From Stenotrophomonas sp. ZAC14D1_NAIMI4_1 (GTDB lineage Bacteria; Pseudomonadota; Gammaproteobacteria; Xanthomonadales; Xanthomonadaceae), in contig NZ_CP026001.1 of NCBI RefSeq assembly GCF_003086775.1, positions 2,444,407 to 2,508,406 of the forward strand: a DNA stretch of 64,000 nucleotides, given 5' to 3'. This document shows, piece after piece, positions 57,632 through 64,000 of this stretch. How positions within the stretch are numbered: the first letter of the stretch is position 1; each line of letters starts with the position of its first letter. Below the pieces are notes generated by a model, which did not search any database, was not told the origin of the DNA, and saw nothing but the letters and a program-made list of their open reading frames with translations. A program made the position numbers and the translations under genes.

Positions 57632-60029
57632 TGCCACGCGCCGCGCGTCGCACCTGCGCATCCTCATGCTGGAGGACAGCGCGCTCGATGCGGAGCTGAT
57701 CACGGCGCAATTGCAGCGGGCCGGGCTGGATTTCGAGATCGAGCGCCTGTGGACCCGCGATGCCTTCATCGAAGCGATCGAGAGTGATCGTTTCGACGTC
57801 ATCCTCGCTGACCACGTGCTGCCGGGCTTCGACGGCGACGCCGCGCTCGACCTGGCGCGCGAGCGCGCGCCGCAGATTCCCTTCATCTTCGTCTCCGGCA
57901 CCCTGACCGAAGAACTGGCCGTGCAGGCGCTCACCCGCGGCGCGCGCGACTACGTGGTCAAGCAGCGCCTGCAGCGGCTGCCCGATGCGATCCGCCGCGC
58001 CCGCCAGGAGGCCAGCGAGCGCAGCCAGCTGGCCCATGCCCGGGCCGCGCTGGACGAGAGCCAGGCGCAGCTGCAACAGATCACCGATGCGGTGCCGGCG
58101 CTGATCGCCCACCTCGACACCGACCACCGCTATCGCTTTGCCAACAAGGCGTTCCTTGACTGGCACGGCGCCGACCTGCAGGGCATCCTCGGCCGCACTG
58201 CTGCCGAGATCGGCGGAGAAGAGGCCTTTGTCAACGCCCTGCCCAGCCTGCAGCGGGTACTGGCCGGCGAGCGGGCCAGCTTCCAGACCACCCTGGTCCA
58301 TCGCAGCGGCGAGTCACGTTTCGTGCAGATGGACTGCGTGCCCGAGCGTGCGGCCGATGGCAGCGTCACCGGCTATACCTGCCTCGGCAGCGACGTGTCC
58401 TCGCTGAAGCGTGCCGAGCTGGCGCTGCGTGAGGACAACGAGTCACTGGAGCGCCAGGTGCAGGCGCGTACCGCCGAACTGCAGGGTAGCAAGCGGCGCC
58501 TGCAGGCCATCTTCGAGTCCAGCTTCCAGCATCAGGTCCTGCTCGATACGTCTGGCCGCATTGTCGATGCCAATGTTGCCTCGCTCGCTGCGGTACTGGC
58601 CGAAAAGGACGATGTCATCGGCCTGCCCTTCTGGGAGTCGCCGTGGTTTGCCGGCACCCCCGAGCTTGCGCGCATGGTCGAGCAGGCGGTGGGCGATGCC
58701 GCGAAGGGGCGCAGCGCCCTGCAGGCGATGGACCTTGAACTGCCGACGGGCCACCGCAGCTTTGATTTCTCCTTCCGCCCGCTGCAGGGCGCCGAGGGTG
58801 CGGTGAATGCAGTGGTTTCCGAGGCCGTGGAGACCACGGCCCGCATCCACGCCGAACATGCGCTGCGGCAGGCACAGAAGATCGAGGCGGTGGGCCAGCT
58901 CACCGGTGGCATCGCCCATGACTTCAACAACATCCTGACCGTGATCGCCGGCAACGTTGAACACGCGATGCTGCTGAACCAGCGCGACGGCCAGCCCGGC
59001 AACATGACTGCGCGTGCGCTGGACAACGCGTTGAAGGGTGTGGGTCGTGCGGCCAGCCTCACCCAGCGCCTGCTGGCCTTCGCCCGCAAGCAGCCGCTGC
59101 GCAGCCAGGCCGTCAATCTCAACGATGCCCTGCTGGGCATGCATGACATGCTGCAGCGGGCACTGGGCGAGCTGGTCCAGCTCGACATCCGCACCGCCGA
59201 GGGCCTCTGGTGTGTCGAACTGGACCTCAGCCAGCTCGAAGCCTCGGTGCTCAACCTGGCGGTGAACGCGCGCGACGCGATGTCCCACGGTGGGCGCCTG
59301 GTGGTGGAAGTGGACAACAGCCACCTCGACCATGACTATGCCTCGCTGTTCCCCGATGCAACGCCCGGCGAGTATGTGATGCTGCGCGTGCGCGACAACG
59401 GCCACGGCATGTCGGCCGATACGCTTGCCAAGGTCTTCGAGCCCTTCTTCACCACCAAGCAGGTGGGCCGTGGCACCGGCCTGGGCCTGTCGATGGTGCA
59501 TGGCTTCGTCAAGCAGTCCGGTGGCCACGTCCTCATCGATTCGGTGGAGGGCGGCGGCACCAGCATCACCATGATGTTCCCGCGCTCGTCGCTGGCGCTG
59601 CCCTGTGAAACCGCCGTGGCAGCCACCGGGCTGGCCGGCTACGAACCGCGCGAAGAAACCATCCTGGTCGCCGAAGACAACGACGACGTGCGCGCCTACA
59701 CCGTCGAGGCGCTGCGCCAGTTGGGCTACCGGGTGCTGGAAGCGCACGACGGTCCGTCCGCGCTGCGCCTGCTGGAACGCCCGGACGCGAAGATCGATCT
59801 GCTGTTCTCCGACATCGTGATGCCGGGCATGTCAGGCTGGGAGCTGGGCCGGCAGGTACGCGAACGCTGGCCCAGCGTGGCCGTGCTGTTCACGTCCGGC
59901 TACCCGCGTGACCACGATGCGGTAGGCAGCAAGGGCCGCTCGGCGCCCCTGCTGTCAAAGCCATTTACCCGCAGCGATCTGGCGGAGTCGGTGGTCAGCG
60001 TGCTGAAGGCCCACGCGCCAGCCGGTTGA
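57624..60029 (+). CDS. Hybrid kinase REC-PAS-PAS-HPK4-HATPase-REC downstream of BphP
   Basis: 801 residues from ATG 57624; earlier in-frame starts lie inside the preceding gene. An N-terminal receiver has D63 (DVILADHVLPGFDG). Two PAS-like regions follow (about 145-270 and 295-410, first with ALIAHLDTDHRYRFANKAFLDW), then an HPK4-type H432 ([14 protein letters not shown]), a HATPase ([24 protein letters not shown]) and a C-terminal receiver D730 (LLFSDIVMPGMSG). With no membrane segment, it can take phosphate from BphP/Rcp and route it on. Its last 35 bases overlap the convergent SDR gene. Confidence 0.9.
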   Translation: MRDATRRASHLRILMLEDSALDAELITAQLQRAGLDFEIERLWTRDAFIEAIESDRFDVILADHVLPGFDGDAALDLARERAPQIPFIFVSGTLTEELAVQALTRGARDYVVKQRLQRLPDAIRRARQEASERSQLAHARAALDESQAQLQQITDAVPALIAHLDTDHRYRFANKAFLDWHGADLQGILGRTAAEIGGEEAFVNALPSLQRVLAGERASFQTTLVHRSGESRFVQMDCVPERAADGSVTGYTCLGSDVSSLKRAELALREDNESLERQVQARTAELQGSKRRLQAIFESSFQHQVLLDTSGRIVDANVASLAAVLAEKDDVIGLPFWESPWFAGTPELARMVEQAVGDAAKGRSALQAMDLELPTGHRSFDFSFRPLQGAEGAVNAVVSEAVETTARIHAEHALRQAQKIEAVGQLTGGIAHDFNNILTVIAGNVEHAMLLNQRDGQPGNMTARALDNALKGVGRAASLTQRLLAFARKQPLRSQAVNLNDALLGMHDMLQRALGELVQLDIRTAEGLWCVELDLSQLEASVLNLAVNARDAMSHGGRLVVEVDNSHLDHDYASLFPDATPGEYVMLRVRDNGHGMSADTLAKVFEPFFTTKQVGRGTGLGLSMVHGFVKQSGGHVLIDSVEGGGTSITMMFPRSSLALPCETAVAATGLAGYEPREETILVAEDNDDVRAYTVEALRQLGYRVLEAHDGPSALRLLERPDAKIDLLFSDIVMPGMSGWELGRQVRERWPSVAVLFTSGYPRDHDAVGSKGRSAPLLSKPFTRSDLAESVVSVLKAHAPAG

Positions 60030-60681
60030 TCTGCGCGCATTCCACGACCGCCGGCGGTGCCGGCATCCCGGCCAGCGCGATCATTGCCTGGCCGATGGCC
60101 CGGTTGCTGGTGGTCAGCGCGGGCAGCAGCCCTTCGGCCACCGCCATCAGCGGGCGGGCCAGCAGATAGAACGGCTTGAGCAGCGCGTGCCGCGTGCCCG
60201 TACCGGATACCGGCCGCACGCCCGCCGGTCGCAGCATCACCGTGCGTACCGGAAGTTGCGCCAGCGCCTGCTCGGTCTCGCCCTTCACCCGCAGCGGCAT
60301 GATGCGGCTGCCCGGGTTGGCATGTGCACCGGATACGTACAGAAAGCATCCTCCAGGGTTCGCCGCCGCCCACGCGTCAGCGACGGCGCGGGTTACCTGC
60401 AGCGTCACTTCGCGGTACTCGGCCTCGGGCGTACCCACGGGCGGCGCACCGGCGCAATAGAAGCAGGCATCGAATCCCGCAAGCGCATCGCCCAAGGTGG
60501 CGGCTCGCAGGAAGTCCGGCAGCACGATCTCATCGACGTTGCCCGCCACGCTGCCCGACCGCCGCACCAGCGCGGCCACCCGGGCCACATCGGCCGATTG
60601 CAGGCACGCCTGCAGCACGCCCTGGCCCACCAGCCCGGTGGCGCCTACCACCAGCACCCGCAGCGCATTGCCGTTGTCCAT
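59995..60681 (-). CDS. NAD(P)-binding SDR of the ChrR operon
   Basis: 228 residues from ATG 60681, with GGGAGGAGG upstream. The Rossmann motif is LVVGATGLVGQGVL, and FYCAGAPPVG and FLYVSGAHANPGS follow the atypical SDR/NmrA-like pattern. It starts 19 bases after the chrR stop on the same strand, so it is the third gene of the ECF sigma-chrR operon. Similar reductases are frequent in ECF/ChrR clusters. Its last 35 bases overlap the 3' end of the hybrid kinase gene on the other strand. Confidence 0.83.
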   Translation of the reverse strand: MDNGNALRVLVVGATGLVGQGVLQACLQSADVARVAALVRRSGSVAGNVDEIVLPDFLRAATLGDALAGFDACFYCAGAPPVGTPEAEYREVTLQVTRAVADAWAAANPGGCFLYVSGAHANPGSRIMPLRVKGETEQALAQLPVRTVMLRPAGVRPVSGTGTRHALLKPFYLLARPLMAVAEGLLPALTTSNRAIGQAMIALAGMPAPPAVVECAQINRLARGPSAR

Positions 60682-60700
60682 GGGTCCTCCTCCCAGCGTG

Positions 60701-61384
60701 CTACAGCTTGACGAACCGCTGGATCTTGCGCGCCAGCCAACCACTGAACACCAGCGGGGCATCCAGCGCCGACACACAGATGCAGGGCACGCCGGGTGCG
60801 GTCACCGGCTGGTGCTCCACATCTTCATCCAGGTCGGCCACATCGCCCGGTGCGAACAGGCCCAGCGCATCATTGTAGGAACCGCGCAGGATCTGGGTAA
60901 GCTCGCTGCGGCCGTGGCTGTGCATCGGCAGGCACTTGCCCGGTGCGATCTTCAGCATGATCAGCGACGGCATTTCTGCGGAGCGGATGCAATGCACGCC
61001 CGGGGCGATCCAGCGCCAGCGCAGTCCCCCCAGCGAGCGCCCGAAGTACGGATGCAACGAGGCCGGCAGGTGGTCCGCATTCACTTCAGGCCGCTCCACC
61101 GGCGGCTCGGCCGGCCGGGCGACGGCGACGGCAGCCACGGCAGGCTCACTGCGCTCCAGCTCGGCCAGCATGGCTGCACGCAGTGCCGGGCCGCGCCCGC
61201 TGACCACCATCGGCTGGGTCTGTTCAATCAGCGCCGCACCGATGGCCTCGGCCTCGCGCAGGCGCTGGCGGCAGTGCGGGCACTGCTCCAGGTGGGTACC
61301 GGCCACCACGCTGAGCGGCGCGGGCAACGCGCCGGCGGCGTAGCTCAGCAGGGTCGATTCATGCAGGTGGTGGTGCGGGTTCAT
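60701..61384 (-). CDS. chrR: ChrR-type zinc anti-sigma factor (cupin domain)
   Basis: 227 residues. The anti-sigma zinc site has H6, H31, C35 and C38 (THLEQCPHC), identical in numbering to Rhodobacter ChrR. The C-terminal cupin has H155, H157, E161 and H191 (PMHSHGRSELTQI, then DVEHQPV), the same HxHx3E...H set offset by 14. ChrR holds the ECF sigma factor and releases it under singlet oxygen or organic peroxides. ATG overlaps the sigma stop by 4 bases. Target genes lie beside it with the shared promoter motif. Confidence 0.93.
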   Translation of the reverse strand: MNPHHHLHESTLLSYAAGALPAPLSVVAGTHLEQCPHCRQRLREAEAIGAALIEQTQPMVVSGRGPALRAAMLAELERSEPAVAAVAVARPAEPPVERPEVNADHLPASLHPYFGRSLGGLRWRWIAPGVHCIRSAEMPSLIMLKIAPGKCLPMHSHGRSELTQILRGSYNDALGLFAPGDVADLDEDVEHQPVTAPGVPCICVSALDAPLVFSGWLARKIQRFVKL

Positions 61385-62004
61385 GGCATGCCCCCCACCT
61401 TCGACTGCAGCTGCAGGAATGCCCGGCGCAGGTGCGATTTCACCGTACCCAGCGGCATCCCCAGCGCCTCGGAGATTTCACCGTGGCTCTTGGCTTCGAA
61501 ATAGGACATGCGCACCAGCCGTGCCTGCACCGCCGGCAGTTCGTTGATGCGCTGGCGCAGCCTGGCCTGGTCAGCATAGTGCTCGGCACTGCTGTGCGAC
61601 TGCGCATCACTGCTGGACGCCTCCTCCACCGCGGCCTGGACCTGCATCCAGCTGCGTTCATGGCGCACCCGGTCGATCTGCAGGTTGCGCGCGATGCGGT
61701 ACAGCCAGGTGCTCAGCGCCCCCTGCGCCGCATCGTAATCGGCGGCGCGCAGCCACAGGCGCAGCAGGCACTCCTGGGCCAATTCCTCGGCCACCGCCTC
61801 CGGCGCCCCCAGGCCACGCAGGTAGACGCACAGCCGCGGCATGAAGTGGTCATAGATGCGCATGAAACAGGCGCGGTCGCGCAGGCGCGCCACACCGTCC
61901 ATGTCACCGGTCCAGTTCGTCGGCTCGTTGCTCGGCTGCTGGGAACTGGACACGATGCGCGCGGTATCGAAGTCAAAGGAAGGGCTGGCGGCGTCAGGGT
62001 ACAT
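61381..62004 (-). CDS. ECF sigma factor, RpoE/ChrR-associated (ECF11-like)
   Basis: 207 residues from ATG 62004; the ECF promoter motif at 62045-62071 would start transcription near 62038, which rules out the longer frame to 62091. Region 2 is marked by LAQECLLRLWLRAADYDAAQGALSTWLYRIARNLQID and region 4 by ARLVRMSYFEAKSHGEISEALGMPLGTVKSHLRRAF. The ChrR partner follows with overlapping codons. Its relatives respond to singlet oxygen. The motif TGCATCCAA-N13-GCGTA before its own operon indicates autoregulation. Confidence 0.92.
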   Translation of the reverse strand: MYPDAASPSFDFDTARIVSSSQQPSNEPTNWTGDMDGVARLRDRACFMRIYDHFMPRLCVYLRGLGAPEAVAEELAQECLLRLWLRAADYDAAQGALSTWLYRIARNLQIDRVRHERSWMQVQAAVEEASSSDAQSHSSAEHYADQARLRQRINELPAVQARLVRMSYFEAKSHGEISEALGMPLGTVKSHLRRAFLQLQSKVGGMP

Positions 62005-62044
62005 CCGGGCGGCGATCAGGCAGGTGAAGGGGGTCTGTGTGCTG

Positions 62045-62071
62045 TACGCAGCAGAGGCCGGTTTGGATGCA
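62045..62071 (-). promoter_or_regulatory. ECF-type promoter of the sigma/chrR operon (minus strand)
   Basis: On the minus strand: TGCATCCAA (62071-62063), a 13-base spacer and GCGTA (62049-62045). It is 41 bases upstream of the sigma ATG and identical in both boxes and spacing to the copies at 62083, 62931 and 53795. Only 11 bases separate the -35 box from that of the divergent promoter. Confidence 0.85.
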
Positions 62072-62082
62072 GCCCGCTGCCG

Positions 62083-62109
62083 TGCATCCAACCCGGGCTG
62101 CCATGCGTA
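62083..62109 (+). promoter_or_regulatory. ECF-type promoter before the secreted protein gene
   Basis: TGCATCCAA (62083-62091), 13 bases, GCGTA (62105-62109). About 30 bases upstream of ATG 62140. Same motif and spacing as the other three copies. Confidence 0.85.
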
Positions 62110-62139
62110 TCACCTGCAGGCCAACCGCCAGGACCCCTC

Positions 62140-62907
62140 ATGCACACCGCCGGGCTGCTGCTGTACCTGTCCACCGTGGCCAGCGCCACGCCCCTGCTGC
62201 GTACCGAAGGCATTGCCAGCCTGGCCGACGGCACCCCCGCCTACCGCGAAGTGCACTGGCGGCGCGGGGCGCCCGAGGGCGCGCAGCGCTGGGTGCAGTA
62301 CCTGTGCCCGGATGGCCGCCCGTTCGCCCGCAAGGAATTGCCGGGCACCGCGCAGCCGCTGGCACGGGGCTACCTGCTGCAGGACGGGCGCAGCGGCCAG
62401 GCCGCACGCGTGGTGGTGGCCGGCACACGGGTCAGCATCGACTGGAAGGAAAGCGCGGCGGAGGCCGAACGCCAGGCCCGCGTGCCACTGCCCGCCGACG
62501 CGGTGATCGACACCGGTTTCGACGCGGCGGTGCGCGCGCATTGGCCGGCGTTGATGAAGGGCGAGCAGGTCCAGCTGCCCTTCCTGGTCCCGGGGCGGCA
62601 ACGCTTCTACCCGGTCAGCGTGCGCCGGACCGGCGCACTGCACTGGCAGGGCATCCCCGCGCAGGCCATCGAGGTGCGCCTGGCGGCGTGGTACGGCGTG
62701 GTCGCCCCCCGGCTGTCGCTGGTGTATGCCGATGATGACCGCCGCCTGCTCGAGTTCCGCGGCACCAGCAACCTCCGCGATGCACGCGGCGCCTATCCGG
62801 CCGTCATTGTCCGCTTCGCCGCGCCCGCGTCGCCGCAGCCGCTGGCGCAATGGCAGCAGGCCTGGTCGCAGCCGCTGGTGGCGAGCTGCACCGTGAGCAG
62901 CAGGTGA
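62140..62907 (+). CDS. Secreted protein of the ECF/ChrR regulon, function unknown
   Basis: 255 residues from ATG 62140, with AGGA seven bases upstream. A signal peptide (about 1-17, ending VASAT) opens the protein. The mature part is a beta-rich domain (EGIASLADGTPAYREVHWRRG, then PFLVPGRQRFYPVSVRR, then RRLLEFRGTSNLRD). Only two Cys remain (YLCPDGR and ASCTVSS). I do not recognise the family; similar small exported proteins occur in ChrR clusters. Its promoter copy shows it belongs to the regulon. It is followed by a second regulon promoter and the desaturase gene. Confidence 0.72.
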   Translation: MHTAGLLLYLSTVASATPLLRTEGIASLADGTPAYREVHWRRGAPEGAQRWVQYLCPDGRPFARKELPGTAQPLARGYLLQDGRSGQAARVVVAGTRVSIDWKESAAEAERQARVPLPADAVIDTGFDAAVRAHWPALMKGEQVQLPFLVPGRQRFYPVSVRRTGALHWQGIPAQAIEVRLAAWYGVVAPRLSLVYADDDRRLLEFRGTSNLRDARGAYPAVIVRFAAPASPQPLAQWQQAWSQPLVASCTVSSR

Positions 62908-62930
62908 AGCCGCACGCGATCCGCATTCAC

Positions 62931-62957
62931 TGCATCCAATTGGCGCCCTGTCGCGTA
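62931..62957 (+). promoter_or_regulatory. ECF-type promoter before the desaturase gene
   Basis: TGCATCCAA (62931-62939), 13 bases, GCGTA (62953-62957). 33 bases before ATG 62991. Same motif and spacing as the copies at 62045, 62083 and 53795. Confidence 0.85.
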
Positions 62958-62990
62958 GATGTAGACAGACACGCCCTCGAGACCTCGCCC

Positions 62991-63944
62991 ATGTCCGCCG
63001 CCGCGCCCCTTCCACGCCGACGTGAGCGACTGCTGCGCACCCTGCGACGCTGGTTCGATACCGAGGCCGCTGCAGCGCAGGCCGATGCGGCGCATCGCGG
63101 CCGCATCGACTGGCTGCGCGCGGTGCCCTTCGTGCTGCTGCACGTGGCGTGCCTGGGCGTGATCTGGGTGGGGGTGTCGTGGACCGCAGTCGCGGTAGCG
63201 CTGGCGCTGTATGCGGTGCGCATGTTCGCCATCACCGGGTTCTACCACCGCTACTTCTCGCATCGCACGTTCCACGCATCGCGCCCGGTGCAGTTCGTGT
63301 TCGCGGTGATCGGCGCGGCCAGCGTGCAGCGCGGCCCGCTGTGGTGGGCCGCCCACCATCGCCACCACCATCGCCACGCCGACCAGCCGCAGGATCCGCA
63401 TTCGCCCGTTACCGGTGGCTTCTGGCGCAGCCACATGGGCTGGTTTCTGACCCGCGAGGCCTTCGCCACCGACCTGTCCCGCGTGCCCGATCTGGCCCGC
63501 TATCCCGAACTGCGCTGGCTGGACCGCTTCGATATCGCGGTACCGGTGCTGCTGGCCGCAGCCCTCTACGCCATCGGCGCCTTGCTGGAGCGCGTGGCCC
63601 CCGGCCTGAATACCACGGGCCCACAGCTGCTGGTGTGGGGCTTTTTCATCTCCACCGTAGTGCTTTTCCATGCCACGGTCACCATCAATTCGCTGGCCCA
63701 CCGCTTCGGCAGCCGCCGCTTCGACACCCGCGATGACAGCCGCAACAACCTGTGGCTGGCCCTGCTGACCTTTGGCGAAGGCTGGCACAACAACCACCAC
63801 TTCTTCCCGGGGACGGCCCGCCAGGGCTTCCGCTGGTGGGAAGTGGACCTGACCTGGTACGGGCTGCGGCTGCTGGCCGCGGTGGGCTTGGTCAGTGGTC
63901 TCAAGCCGATTCCCGAGTGGGTGCTGGCCAAGGCGAAGGACTGA
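62991..63944 (+). CDS. Acyl-lipid/acyl-CoA desaturase (membrane di-iron)
   Basis: 317 residues from ATG 62991. The three His boxes are FYHRYFSHRTFH, AAHHRHHHRHADQ and GWHNNHHFFP, the pattern of delta-9-type acyl-CoA/acyl-lipid desaturases. Hydrophobic segments flank the boxes (about 40-75, 185-240). It needs O2 and electrons to place a double bond in fatty acids, at the membrane. With its own ECF-type promoter it is part of the sigma/ChrR regulon; in Rhodobacter that regulon modifies fatty acids. An FAD enzyme gene begins three bases after its stop. Confidence 0.9.
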   Translation: MSAAAPLPRRRERLLRTLRRWFDTEAAAAQADAAHRGRIDWLRAVPFVLLHVACLGVIWVGVSWTAVAVALALYAVRMFAITGFYHRYFSHRTFHASRPVQFVFAVIGAASVQRGPLWWAAHHRHHHRHADQPQDPHSPVTGGFWRSHMGWFLTREAFATDLSRVPDLARYPELRWLDRFDIAVPVLLAAALYAIGALLERVAPGLNTTGPQLLVWGFFISTVVLFHATVTINSLAHRFGSRRFDTRDDSRNNLWLALLTFGEGWHNNHHFFPGTARQGFRWWEVDLTWYGLRLLAAVGLVSGLKPIPEWVLAKAKD

Positions 63945-63946
63945 GC

Positions 63947-64000
63947 ATGCGCATCGCGGTCATCGGTTCGGGCATTGCAGGGCTGGCCAGCGCGTACTGG
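63947..64000 (+). CDS. FAD/NAD(P)-dependent oxidoreductase, start of gene (3' truncated)
   Basis: Only 18 codons lie in the window: MRIAVIGSGIAGLASAYW. GSGIAGL is a Rossmann dinucleotide motif of the FAD-dependent amine-oxidase type. ATG comes two bases after the desaturase stop, so the two genes form an operon. ECF/ChrR clusters in other proteobacteria often continue with an FAD amine oxidase, DUF1365 and a cyclopropane-fatty-acid synthase; whether that holds here lies beyond the window. Confidence 0.7.
   Translation, partial: MRIAVIGSGIAGLASAYW

Noticed and set aside
1..64000. tRNA, rRNA, CRISPR, prophage or IS elements
   Set aside because: Read on both strands, no cloverleaf-like CCA-ended gene, repeat-spacer array, integrase, transposase or capsid-type protein was seen.

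Overview
The window looks like a chromosomal segment of a Stenotrophomonas species (Xanthomonadaceae). The DNA is GC-rich, five TonB-dependent receptors lie in 64 kb, and intergenic gaps carry short palindromes that begin with GTAG (SMAG-type REP elements, known from Stenotrophomonas maltophilia). I see no tRNA, rRNA, CRISPR array, prophage or transposase gene.

Layout. 1-1.9 kb: end of a sensor kinase, a TPR membrane protein and an excalibur protein. 2-12.6 kb: a candidate acyl-ester/acyl-CoA catabolic locus with a secreted esterase, TonB receptor, alpha/beta hydrolase, MaoC hydratase, a CrbS/MxtR-like sensor with a CrbR/ErdR-like regulator, and an acyl-CoA ligase. Two promoters here share a palindrome with core ACCTAGGT at the position expected for an activator. 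12.8-21 kb: two TonB receptors and an iron-type cluster (DUF4198, a seven-EF-hand protein, an ApbE-DUF2271 fusion). 21-24.5 kb: small membrane and Imm35-like proteins, an MFS permease, and a NemR-like TetR regulator with a DJ-1-type glyoxalase, both behind identical operators. 25-28 kb: a siderophore receptor with a good Fur box and a divergent TetR gene. 28-34.5 kb: small regulators and enzymes, including an isochorismatase-family gene that follows a threonine-rich leader peptide and attenuator. 34.6-40.5 kb: repair nucleases Cho and Xth flank an overlapping four-gene operon (acyl-CoA-dehydrogenase-like, PIG-L deacetylase, NodS-like methyltransferase, glycosyltransferase) of unknown product. 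40.5-46 kb: an XRE regulator, HAD phosphatase, siderophore receptor, VOC and AraC genes.

46-51.4 kb holds a six-gene overlapping RsbR-RsbS-RsbT stressosome-type operon. Its output is a HATPase-PP2C fusion and two histidine kinases instead of sigma-B. 51.6-64 kb holds an AsmA-like protein, TspO, a bacteriophytochrome with two response modules, and an ECF sigma/ChrR pair with its target genes.

The most striking signal is a promoter motif, TGCATCCAA-N13-GCGTA, found four times with identical spacing: before the ECF sigma operon itself, before the divergent secreted-protein gene, before an acyl-lipid desaturase, and about 8 kb away before tspO. ChrR keeps every zinc ligand known from Rhodobacter ChrR. 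I infer a singlet-oxygen/photo-oxidative regulon that includes the porphyrin-binding protein TspO and membrane-lipid enzymes, next to a red-light photoreceptor.
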